A DNA stretch of 64,000 bases from Toxorhynchites rutilus septentrionalis (taxonomy: Eukaryota > Arthropoda > Insecta > Diptera > Culicidae): assembly GCF_029784135.1 (NCBI RefSeq), contig NC_073745.1, forward strand, positions 81,679,910-81,743,909, in the 5' to 3' direction. Under the pieces are notes generated by a model. It did no database searches. It saw only the letters and a list, made by a program, of their open reading frames with translations, and was not told where the DNA came from. How positions within the stretch are numbered: the stretch's first letter is position 1; each line of letters opens with the position of its first letter. Shown here piece by piece: positions 21,453 through 31,232 of this stretch. Made by a program: the position numbers and the translations under genes.

Positions 21453-21684
21453 TTCGTTCTATCAGAGGTTCATTAGTGTACTAAATTTGTCATTTTCTGA
21501 ATTTTCTATACGTTTTGTAACTCATTAGGATCTTATCATAGCTTCTGCCCGAAAATGCTAGACGGACCACAAAAACATCCGGCTGTTAAAATATGTGAAC
21601 ACCGCGAATGCCATATTCGCTGAGCGCCCGGATGACTGCTAGGAACGGCATATGATGTACGATGTCCCACCAGAGCGCAAATAC

Positions 21685-21948
21685 AGTTGAGGGCCTTAGA
21701 ATGCAAGGGATGTAAGTGACTTGATCGATTTCTCTTCATCAACTTTTTCTTTAGTTAATTACTCAACTGCAAAAATGATCCAATTTAGGTTCGCTATAGA
21801 ATCCGATAGATGAGGTTCTGACCTATCTTCCACATTGTCAAATACAACTGGGAATGTATTTGCAGCTAAGTTATGACCAGAAGAGAGAGTCGATGTAGAG
21901 AAATCGATCAAATCACTTACACCCCTTTCATTCTAAGCCCCTCAATTG
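21685..21948. mobile_element. MITE-like element with long inverted ends
   Basis: The two ends are inverted copies for roughly 60 bp, containing CTTAGAATG, GGGTGTAAGTGA and TTGATCGATTTCTC. The interior is short and noncoding. A second copy is at 54927-55188. I did not find a clear target duplication. Confidence 0.6.
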
Positions 21949-22018
21949 CCCTCAACAATACCCATGCTGCAGAAAGTGTCGACGACATGACCGAATATGA
22001 AGAATGTAAGAATTACTA

Positions 22019-23016
22019 ATTTTAACTATTTTTGCCGAGAACGGATTTTGGCGATTTACATACCAAACGAATCGGAAATTCCCTATGATTTGTTTGTAAT
22101 GCTATACATTACAATCCCAAGGTCTGTATATGGTTTAAGTTGATGGAAATTGGAAGCATTCTCATTTCCTCATACATTTGTTCTGTCCATTTGTGTGCTT
22201 TCCCGAACAGATCTGTCAATAACGAGCAACGAAGGGGAAATCGTAAGATGTAAAGTCTCCGTGAACAAACGAAAAGAAGAAGAACGAAGGGGAATATTTG
22301 CCTAGAGTATAAACAGTGGATCTCACTGAGGCAAACTTTCATTCTTCGTGGGGAAATCGACTGAACAACATCGTTGTTGGGCGAGCTGGACGGCAAGGGA
22401 TCGAATGCCTTTATCAAGGCAATGGGGGTGAAGGAATACTATGATGGATAAAGTAAAGTTTTCCAAAAGCCTTTTTGAAGATTAGAGACGAATGAACTGA
22501 AGAAGTTTTAAGTCTCAAGCAAGGAAGGAAGGCAAACTTTAAGTATCGTTCTGTATTCAAAGCAACGAATATCGCTTGTTATTACTTGTTTTGTGTCATC
22601 AAATGTCTTCGTTTCGGATTGTGCTGTGGACGCGACCAAATTACTCACTCGCTGATGTCTCTAGCATTGCAATCATTGCATCAAACTGACACCATTCCAT
22701 TAAGGTTCTGAGCTACATAACTGTGTGGGGAATCATCAAGCTAGGCTATCGTCAGCTCACCTAGAAAAAAATGTTCCGGAATTTTGTCAGTGATTTGGTT
22801 TCGCATGACGATAGGAAAACTCTCTCCACAAAGATAGCTAAGCTAATCTAAACTGGCAATATTAATAGAAAGGGCTTCTGTTGAGAAGAGCGCAAAACAG
22901 AGATAAGTGTGTGTATATTTAGATGCTTCAAGCCATCGATATATGCATATTTGTGTGCTACGTACGTGCTTCATAAAAAATAGTGCATCTTCGCTACGCT
23001 GAAACCCTATTTGTAA
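22019..23016 (+). repeat. Large dispersed repeat, copy A, left part
   Basis: From GCCGAGAACGGATTTTGGCG onward this text aligns, inverted, with 62400-63290 over about 1 kb, including an embedded SINE and the word ATATCGATGGCTTGAAG-like run near 22930. The repeat is interrupted at about 23016 by a Helitron-like unit and resumes at 25042. No coding potential is seen. Confidence 0.75.
22341..22531 (+). mobile_element. SINE-like retroposon (within repeat copy A)
   Basis: A unit of about 190 bp is bordered by GGCAAACTTT (22330-22339 and 22532-22541). It contains a B-box-like GGGATCGAATGCC and a tail of GGAAGGAAGG-type repeats. The same insertion, with matching flanks, is in the inverted copy at 62840-63028, so it predates the duplication of the larger repeat. 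Confidence 0.75.
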
Positions 23017-23540
23017 TTTATATAAATAAAAATGATTTGGTGTCCATTCCTCACGATTTAACTCAAAAACGGAGCAACGGATGTGAACAGTCAGTATCAG
23101 GATTGATATGTCTTAGTCTGTGACAGGTTCATATGCCAAATTTTTTTTTAAATCATTCGGAAAGTTGAAGAATTGGAAAATAGTTTCTTAGCAAGTTTTG
23201 TATATCTATATAAATAAAAATGATTTGGTGTCCGTTCCTCACGAATTAACTCAAGTACGGAGCAACGAACTTGAACCGTCAGTATCAGGATTGATGTGTC
23301 TCAGTCTGCATCAGGTTTTTATGCTAAAAAAATTATGAAAATCATTCGGAATGTTGGAAAATTTGAACATCATTTTTTAGCAAGTTTTGTATATCTATAT
23401 AAATAAAAAAGAGTTGGTGTCCGTTCCTCACGATTTAACTAAAAAAAACGGAGCAACGGATGTGAAAAGTCAGTATCAGGATTGATGTGTCTCAGTCTAC
23501 CTCAGGTGTATATGACAAGAAAGAAATTATATATTGCGAA
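23017..23540 (+). repeat. Three tandem 188-bp units resembling Helitron 5' ends
   Basis: The word TATAAATAAAAATGATTTGG recurs, with small changes, at 23021, 23209 and 23398, giving periods of 188 and 189 bp. Each unit continues with GGTGTCCGTTCCTCACGA and CAGTATCAGGATTGATGTG. Starts of the form (TC)TATATAAATAAAAATG are typical of insect Helitron-like elements, and matching 3' ends (CTAG followed by T) lie downstream. Confidence 0.65.
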
Positions 23541-25041
23541 TATAGATCGCGCACAGAAAAAGACGGGTGGGTAATGTCGAGAACATAACCGGAGAGACGT
23601 AGGACTACCAAGGGGTGTCCATTATTCGAATATCATGGAGCACAGATCCCAGAATGAGCAGCTTTTTATGTACAAAATTACAGAAAAAAAATCAAAGGAT
23701 AAAATAAAACCTCAGCACTCAGCAAACACTCAAACGTTTAGATTCAAATACGAAATAATCTAAATTTGTCGTGCAAATGTTGTAGGATTTATTGTTCAGC
23801 CGGCAACAAACACACAGTTGATGGTAAGCATATCGTAATAGGAATTTACCGTCTGGTATCGTGGTATAATTGGGCTTTGCACTCCTCATGAATATCTGTG
23901 TTCTACTAGTCAAGTCCTGTGTTCTACTAGTCAAGTCCATATTGATGGGGCTTAGAGAAAATATGTAATCCGCCATTATGTGGTGGCGGTCATTTTGAAT
24001 TTGCATTTTTCATAAATAACTGTGTTCTACTAGTCAATCCCTTTCATTTGATACCCATATTGATGGGGCTTTGAGAAAATAAATAATCCGCCATTTTGTA
24101 ACGGTCGCCATCTTGGATTTTCAAGATCATGAAATACGCAGTTTTATAATGACTGCAGAGATAAAGGTGTGTTCCAAATTTCAGATCAACCGGTCAACAG
24201 GAAAGGGGTCAAATTTCAATTAATGTGGTACCGCGCCATAGACAAAGATGTTACATACAAACATACAAATATGTCACAGCTAAATAAAACCGTTTAAAAA
24301 CTCCAGCATTCTATCAAATCGAGCGCTCTTAGCCACTCATTCACCCGGCGCGACGCTTCCACCGCTTTTAACACACTTCGATAGGCTCTCCTGCTCCACA
24401 TCCCATTGAAACTCCTGTCTCCCACTCTTGCGGCATCGCATCGCATACATCCCCGGCAAATGCAGCGATATCTCGTTTGCTGACAATCAGTTTCAAGATA
24501 TCGTTCATCCTGCTTGGTGTCCGATGATAGTACCAGGGCCAAGCCCTACCATCGCTCACTTTATATAGCCATATAGTTAACGTTGTAGCGACCGCCTATA
24601 TTTATTTATAATCTCTTTTTTTCTCCCTCCTTCACCTTGTCCATACGTTTCGCCCGTACCCGTGGTTGCTTGTAATGAATAGCTGTTTGCTGCGGGAGCG
24701 CATACAAAATGTATGGGGAAGTAGGGAATTCTTTCTTCCAATTTTTCATCAATTTGAACTTTATATGACATGAAAAACCGTAATGTGTAGCATATAAACA
24801 ATTGCTGGGGATATTTCCTATCAATGTGTGTTTTTGGAACCAAATTCCATTCATTAATAGAGGAGGTATTAGCGTTCAAGAACTGAACACTTTTTCACAC
24901 CGAAATATTGAAATGGGCTCCAATATTCAAAGGTTAGACGTAGTCCTACGTCAAAATAATTTCCGGGGAACGTGAGTGTTCGAAATTATTTAAATCAGAA
25001 AAGCAATTGTGGGCGGGACGAAGTTTGCCGGATCAGCTAGT
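23541..25041 (+). mobile_element. Body and 3' end of Helitron-like insertion
   Basis: The insertion in repeat copy A ends with GACGAAGTTTGCCGGATCAG CTAG followed by T (CTAG at 25037-25040). This fits the CTRR/T rule of Helitrons. Inside are GACGGGTGGGTAATGTC text (near 23560, also at 58950), an inverted copy of the 15202-16330 repeat at 23880-24298, an unplaced short ORF at 24294-24542 and a palindrome at 24937-24952. No Rep/helicase gene is visible, so it is non-autonomous. Confidence 0.5.
23880..24298. repeat. Inverted copy of the 15202-16330 repeat
   Basis: It contains TTCTACTAGTCAAG, ATCCGCCATTTTGTA, CATGAAATACGCAG and ends AAATAAAACCGTTTAAA. All are also present, in the opposite orientation, around the BEL element at 7593-7642 and 15202-16330. 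Confidence 0.7.
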
Positions 25042-25690
25042 GATAACTATAAACAAGGAGGGGAGATAGTGGGAGGGAATTATTTACACTTGGGTACTAG
25101 TAATGAATCTCTGCTGAGGCAAATATTCAGCCTTTTTCCAAGCAGTTAACATTGTTCTGTCATCAATGCATTGAACTGACGCTATGGTGAAGCAGGTGTT
25201 AAGGTTGTGCACCAAACATTTTTTGGGGAATACCAAGTTATTCAATAAGTTATTAATTTATTTGGGCTTTGGCCTTCAACTAGTATTGTATTTGTGCTAA
25301 TCTTGATCATGATGAAGCAGTGCTACTCCTTCCGAGGTTATGAAGATTAACAGATAGAGTTTATTTCGTTTATTTAGTCACCAAGAAAGTAAATGTCGTT
25401 CTGGAATTTTGTATGTGATTTGGTTTCGCTTGCCAGTTGCAAAAATTTCTCCACTAAGGATGACAGTTGCGCTTATCTCGAGCATGTATTGTTTGTGAGC
25501 ACAAAAATGAATCATCAAACAATTATCGTCCAATGATTCTACAATAAAAAAACATTTCAGGGCGACCAAACTGGTGAAATGGTTATTTCAAAATTTTCGT
25601 AGCATTATAAAATAATATCTGCGACTTGAATTAAACCACAGCGTAGTTCTACGTCAACAATGCGGTCGTGTCTTGAACACAACCTCCTAT
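25042..25690 (+). repeat. Large dispersed repeat, copy A, right part
   Basis: Starting with ACTATAAACAAGGAGGGGAG the text aligns, inverted, with 61605-62290, down to the palindrome-like GCGTAGTTCTACGTC (25641-25655) and TGCGGTCGTG. It completes copy A after the Helitron-like insertion. Confidence 0.75.
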
Positions 25691-27142
25691 ATATTTTTTT
25701 TCTTTTTCCTGCAATTACCAGTCTTTCTTGCGCGGATACGATTTCAACAAAATAGATAGCTCCGTAGTGACAGTAAATTGTATCACTTTTGCCGCTGCTG
25801 CTGATGTAGCTCATATAGTTGCTATTTTGGTTCTTTAGTGGCTCAATAATCTCAAATTAGGTGGGATGGAACAGCACCCAAGCCAAATTTTTCAAAATTG
25901 AAGACGCTTTACTACATGGTTTGTTTTTTGTTAAAAATTCAAGAATCATCCATCCATATGTGCCTTCGGACTGCTTAGAAGGTTTTTCCTTTTGGTTTGT
26001 TGTGTGAACTGCTTTACGGTTCCAAATATACTGAATGTTCCTGGACCGCGACTTTTATATATTTCTGACTGACCAATGATTCGCTAAGGAGTGGGACTTA
26101 CGATGCAGTTTTCGCTCCTCTTCAGGCACTGAACACTTAGCGATCCGCACCACTATTTACTTTATCTCTATTCTATGGCTACAGGCCGTTACCGACCCAG
26201 AATTGTGTTTTAAAATAATCTGATATTATAATGTCGAGTTTTGGTAGAAGTACTGAAATTTTATAGTAAAAAATAATTTTAAAGGGTAGATTAGAAGATC
26301 AATCAGTGAACAGTTCTGCGATTGGGCCCATGGACGTGCGCTTAGCAAGAAAACGTGGATGTGATAACGAAAAATAAATTTTGGACGGGACGAAGTCTCC
26401 CGGGTCAGCTAGTAAACAATAAAAATCATATCAGCATTTTATTCTTCAAACGGCTGCCATTTTGTAGAAAAACGCGTTTTTGACCTGTCCGAGGTTCATG
26501 CGATAGCGGCATCTTAACTGATTCAGAATCTGTTAAATTTTTTGTGTCAGATAACCAGAAGGGCTGGAATCGTGTACGCACAAATATTTTTCTAACCACC
26601 TCTCATCATCAGCTTGGATAGGAAAAATATTCTTTGTTTTATTTTATCGGAGCATGGAAAAAACGTCAGAAATTGGTGCCTCTACACTAGAATACCGCTT
26701 TAATCTGTAGTGATGAATAAAATCAGTGTATTCGCATTTTATACGATTATAGATGTAAATAATGTATCCTTAGTTCAACATGATATATGATTTTAATTCG
26801 ATCTTACTTTATATGTGACTTAGAATATGCCAGTTTATGCGATTTAATGTTTGCTGGGGCCGATGATTTTGAATACACCCTTCAAGAAAATCAGTCGTAA
26901 TATATAATTGTCATATGTTAATGAAAATTGTGATTTTAGGTACTTTCCGTCATGATTTGGCGTAGATTTTCTCTATGATCACATTCGTATCTTAATCATT
27001 TTAATACAAAATCCAAAATACCAACGCAATGTCAATAAAATTTTATATACGATGAATCAACTTTAAGTTGAATGTTAATGTTTTGTCGTCACATACAATT
27101 GTCCTTTTTACGAACATCCCTTATTTGTTTATGACTTTCCAG
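25691..27142. other. Rest of lipocalin intron, repeats only
   Basis: A second Helitron-type 3' end (GACGAAGTCTCCCGGGTCAG CTAG then T) lies at 26375-26412. Text at 26450-26710 recurs inverted at 33310-33690. No coding sequence is seen. The stretch ends with ATGACTTTCCAG, the acceptor of the next lipocalin exon. Confidence 0.5.
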
Positions 27143-27349
27143 CTCCGCAACCGACTGGCGAGCTCATCGGTGGACCCCTTTGACCTCAGCATCATCGATC
27201 AGACTGGCTGCCCGAAGGAAGGCGAGGCCGGCTGGAACATCCACATCGATTCACATACTTTCTCCGCCAAGAACATTGCCAACGTGTTCCGCAAGGCAGG
27301 CGAGAAGATCGGCGATGGATTCGAGTACGCGGTGAACGCAGGCAAAAAG
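27143..27349 (+). CDS. Lipocalin, penultimate exon
   Basis: It opens after ACTTTCCAG and encodes 69 codons in phase 0: LRNRLASSSVDPFDLSIIDQ then TGCPKEGEAGWNIHIDSHTF and onward to VNAGKK. The Cys in DQTGCP fits the C-terminal disulphide of lipocalins. The A/G-rich donor is GTTCAT after AAAAAG, weaker than usual. If it is skipped, the frame runs on for only four codons to a stop after HHHLF, so retention would shorten the tail. Confidence 0.8.
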
Positions 27350-27535
27350 GTTCATCATCATTTGTTTTAACCGATGTGATCTTCCGGCGTTACGATACGT
27401 TAGTTATATTGGTAGAATTTCTAGTCGATATTTTGCATTTGCTTGAAATCACAAACGTGTCTCAATTTTTTCTGCACAAAGTCACAACCATGATGAGTTG
27501 TTTGTTTGATAAAGCGGTTTTTCGTCCCATTTTAG

Positions 27536-27646
27536 CTTTACAATAAATACTCGGATTCGGACTCCAGCACCGAGCATGGCAGCACTACCAATCGTTCGGA
27601 ACGTCTCATGGGAAATCCTGCTCCCGACTCCGAATGGCTCCCATGA
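27536..27646 (+). CDS. Lipocalin, last exon
   Basis: After CATTTTAG the frame encodes LYNKYSDSDSSTEHGSTTNR and stops at TGA 27644-27646 after PDSEWLP. The residues are mostly Ser, Thr, Asp and Glu, a hydrophilic tail beyond the barrel. The phase fits the preceding exon. The tail is longer and more acidic than in typical short lipocalins. Expression evidence would be needed to be sure that this exon is used. Confidence 0.65.
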   Translation, partial: LYNKYSDSDSSTEHGSTTNRSERLMGNPAPDSEWLP

Positions 27647-27969
27647 GCGTCGTTTGACGTAGCTAATGATAAATATGTCAACATTCAATCCAATACCGAT
27701 TCAATTTTATTACTCAATTAGAAGAACTGTGTAAAAGCATTTTTTTAAACAAAGTTTGTAAATATAGAACAAAATTGATTTGATAACCGGGTTTCAATCA
27801 CATTCACTTCGGCCTACTTCATGATCGCTCATATCATTCTCAACTGTCAAATTATTTTGTTTTCAATAGCTCCTGTGCAAAGGTCGCGTATTTTCGGAAG
27901 CTCAAATCTCGCCGAATCCATTGCCGATTCGTTTAAATTCCAAAACAAACACACACATGCAACTGACGC
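27647..27969. other. Lipocalin-kinesin intergenic gap
   Basis: About 320 bp of AT-rich DNA separates the lipocalin stop from the kinesin ATG on the same strand. It would hold the lipocalin 3' UTR and the kinesin promoter. I see no strong motif. Confidence 0.5.
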
Positions 27970-29346
27970 ATGATGATACCCATTCCGGAAACAGTTCAGG
28001 TTGCCGTTCGAATACGACCTCTGTCGAGCACCGAAAGTCGTCTCGGGTGCCAATCGGTGACAGAGCGGATCGCACCCGGTGAACCCCGAATCTGCGTACG
28101 GAACAGTACGGAACTGTTCACCTTCAACCACGTGTTTGACCCGGCCAGCAGCCAGCGGGAAGTGTACGAAACGAGTATCAAATCCATCGTGGACAAACTG
28201 TTGGAGGGCTTCAACGTGACCATTCTTGCGTACGGCCAAACAGGATCCGGCAAAACGTACACCATGGGAACCTCCTTCGAAGGAACGTTTGACGAAGAAG
28301 TTGGGATAATTCCCCGAACGATGGTGGATCTGTTCGATCAGATAGCACTCTGCGGAGAGTTCCAGTGTGACGTTTCGTGTTCCTTCGTTGAGTTGTATCA
28401 GGAAAATGTGTACGACCTGCTTTCGTACCGACACAGGTTTAATAAAATCATTGCCATGAGGGAAGACGCTCGTGGGGTTATAATCCCCGGGTTGACGGAA
28501 GCGCCAGTAAACAGCGCCGAGGAAACACTGCGATGGTTGAAGCGAGGGGCCAGCGAAAGAGTTGTGGCTTCAACCTCAATGAACGAAGAATCCAACCGAA
28601 GCCACACAATATTCACCATGACAGTGAGGAAGATTCGAGACAACCAAATTGTTACAGTATCCAGATTGCATCTCGTAGACCTGGCCGGATCGGAAAGATC
28701 CCGAAAAACGGGAGCCGTTGGCGATCGGCTCAAAGAGAGCATCCTAATCAACAAAGGTCTGCTAGCTCTGGGAAACGTCATAGCAGCCCTGGGATCAGCG
28801 AAAACCCCTAAGGGATACATCTCGTACAGGGATTCCAAACTGACCCGATTACTCCAGAGTTCTCTAGGAGGAAACTCCATAACAATCATGTTCGCGTGCG
28901 TCTCGCCATCGGATTATAATCTGGAAGAAACCTTGAGCACGCTTCGCTACGCGCACCGTGCGCTAAGAATTCACAACAAACCCACTATCAATGGGTGCGA
29001 GACGAGTTCTCGGGAAGAAATAGAACGTCTGCGAATCGAAAATCAAGAGCTCCGTTCTTCGCTTGAACTCCTGCACCGAAAACCTGTCATCGTGTACAAA
29101 ACCAATCAGTCCGTCCAAAAATTACAGCAAAAAATACGCAGCGCCGAGACCGAACTTCAGAAGGCTAGTAAGAAATCGACTCAGTTGGAGTTTCGGGCAG
29201 CTCACGCTGAGGATGCACTAGAGATGATTCAAGAGTTGATGTTCATTGATGATAACGACGATTTCAAGCAGATGATAAACGAAATTTTGAGTCGGTATCG
29301 AAAGGAAAATGAGGTATTGAATGGAACGGACAAGAAAATTAAATAA
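27970..29346 (+). CDS. Kinesin motor protein, short, kinesin-4-like, intronless
   Basis: A single open frame of 458 residues starts at ATG 27970 (tandem ATG ATG). The motor domain fills about residues 8-340: P-loop GQTGSGKT at 89-96, switch I NEESNRSHTIF near 205 and switch II LVDLAGSER near 235. Its end, NLEETLSTLRYAHRALRIHN, resembles the end of kinesin-4 (KIF4/KIF21) motors. Residues from about 345 are Glu/Leu/Arg-rich and look like a coiled coil for dimerisation. There is no long tail, so it is much shorter than KIF4-type proteins. Motors of this family use ATP to walk on microtubules and act on chromosomes or the spindle. It has no intron, unlike most kinesin genes, so a retrocopy origin is possible. 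The AATAAA signal (29342-29347) overlaps the stop codon. Confidence 0.92.
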   Translation: MMIPIPETVQVAVRIRPLSSTESRLGCQSVTERIAPGEPRICVRNSTELFTFNHVFDPASSQREVYETSIKSIVDKLLEGFNVTILAYGQTGSGKTYTMGTSFEGTFDEEVGIIPRTMVDLFDQIALCGEFQCDVSCSFVELYQENVYDLLSYRHRFNKIIAMREDARGVIIPGLTEAPVNSAEETLRWLKRGASERVVASTSMNEESNRSHTIFTMTVRKIRDNQIVTVSRLHLVDLAGSERSRKTGAVGDRLKESILINKGLLALGNVIAALGSAKTPKGYISYRDSKLTRLLQSSLGGNSITIMFACVSPSDYNLEETLSTLRYAHRALRIHNKPTINGCETSSREEIERLRIENQELRSSLELLHRKPVIVYKTNQSVQKLQQKIRSAETELQKASKKSTQLEFRAAHAEDALEMIQELMFIDDNDDFKQMINEILSRYRKENEVLNGTDKKIK

Positions 29347-30924
29347 AGTGGGGTTATTTCCAAACAGTGTAGCTATTTTGTATTTTTTTCCAAAAAGGTA
29401 TAGGGTAAACGATCTTATTTTGTTCGATTTGGGGTGCTTTTACGCAACTAGTAAATGCAAATCGATTTTTCTTCATGAAAATCACACAATCGATACGAGT
29501 TTATGTTTGTTGAAAAACCCCAAATCTCTTGTTCCTAATACTACCATAAGGTGTTGAAACTATTCAAATTTTTATGTTTTTTAACGATTTTCCTTAAAGA
29601 GGAATTACGATCATGGTTTGACCACCTCTGATCATGTTAGCCCAAAAAATGATCATGGTTTGTCCGGTTCTAGAAATCACTATTTTTAAATGAAAACATT
29701 CGAATTCACAAATAGATGTTGCATTTATCATTGCTTGAGTTTACTGTCATCATATTGATCCATTAATAATTTAGGCTTTCTTCAGAATATTGCCTTTTCT
29801 TAGGCATTTTAAAAGTGTTACCCTCAACACACTCAACACAGAAAAATTTCATTTCTGCTATGCGCGAAGGACACAATAAACAAACTGCAGCGCGCCAAGC
29901 GGTTGCCATAGAAATCATGTGGACAAAATAACATTATTAGATTGGACAACTCATGATCAGAATTGAGTTCATCAAAACGCCTTAATTTAATGGTTTAGCT
30001 ATGTAAATCTGATACAAATGGTGTGCAAGGCTGATGTTTACAATATTTGTAAATGTTATAATCCAGAAAAGGTCTGAATACGTGCCAAATAATCATCCGG
30101 TGATCGATTAAAAGTTAGCTCGAATGAGGGGCGCATTGACACAAATAGAAGGTGTATTTTATAATCCTTTAAAACATGTGATTCCCTAAAAATATACTAT
30201 GAAACTACTGTAAATCATGAAAAAGACCATTTTATTTATATGTTTTGAAACATTCGAATACCTTATTTGACACAGGAATTCGAAGAATTTTGAATTAGAG
30301 CATTCAAAAAAGTGGGCAAACCATGATCATATTTTCGACTGGACAAACCGAAATCATTTACCTTATGATGAAATGAAAATCTAAAAAGTGAACATACAAT
30401 GCAAAATGAATTATCTCGACTCGATCATTTATCGATAGATTGTAGAAATATTTGCATCAATTGATTGAAAATATTTCTATTTTTATAATGAAAATTATAT
30501 GTTTTTTGAAATTGAAAAATGTCAAGCATTATCTAAACAAAAATCCCGCCTTCTGTTTGGGCCAATGGCACGAGCAACCTGTGCTCTCCCTGTTGTTCTG
30601 GCAGAAACGTGCAACTAATGTAGCGGCGAGCAGACCAAGGTATGAATAAGCGAAAGGTGTAAATAATGTTACTCTATTGCTTCTCTTAAAGTTTCATTAT
30701 AGACAGCGAGCAACTAATAGCGTATGTTGTGAATCAGACCTAATGAAGAAATTAGCACAAAAAGGCTACGAGAAAGCATCCACAAAATCAAACATCAGCG
30801 TCACCAATAATTTTTTTTTTAATTTTATTTAATCTGTACTACCGAATGCGTGATAATGTTTGCACCATTGAGCAATGCCAAAAATTCACGAAATTCTCAA
30901 AAAGTTCAGCTTCGACTTTGTTCT
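29347..30924. other. Gene-free AT-rich stretch
   Basis: No gene. The word GATCATGGTTTG recurs directly and inverted (29611, 29650, 30320). A stretch near 30440-30620 resembles the histone-associated repeat at 41800-41950 and 61000-61060 (GTCAAGCATTATCT, TTTGGGCCAATGG). Confidence 0.45.
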
Positions 30925-31143
30925 TTATTCAAAAGGGGAATGTTTCTCAGTGTCTTGAAGTATGTTGATCATCAATCGAATTTCCACTTGCTGCAAATAC
31001 GGCTTCCACACGCTTCTTGAACGGACGGCAGGTCCTAATAATGTAGCCTGGATCCATTTCTCTCCAGATACGGGACAACTTTTAACTGAAGCTTGCTGTA
31101 CTCGGGTGGCGTTCAATACCGGCCTTGACCTTTGACGCCACAA
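30925..31143 (-). pseudogene. Transposase C-terminal remnant
   Basis: The - strand encodes SKVKAGIERHPSTAS, a stop, then KLSRIWREMDPGYIIRTCRP and FKKRVEAVFAASGN before further stops. The run CRPFKKRVEAV...A is like the C-terminal end of IS630/Tc1-type transposases. No catalytic region adjoins it. Assignment is tentative. Confidence 0.35.
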
Positions 31144-31232
31144 GGATCACGATTTCAGAGCGTGATTCATTGTATAGCCATAGAGCGTGTGGTTAGACCA
31201 CGCTCTATCATAAAAAAAGTAAAAATATAATA

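Noticed and set aside
23017..23540. CRISPR-like or satellite array
   Set aside because: There are only three units of 188 bp with no short constant repeat and unique spacers; the text fits Helitron heads in an animal genome.
24294..24542. Cys/Arg-rich ORF inside the Helitron-like insertion
   Set aside because: I looked for Helitron Rep or helicase motifs and found none; I cannot support a function.
27847..28434. ORF of 195 codons on the - strand overlapping the kinesin
   Set aside because: The kinesin motor motifs are in the + strand frame; the antisense ORF has no motif.
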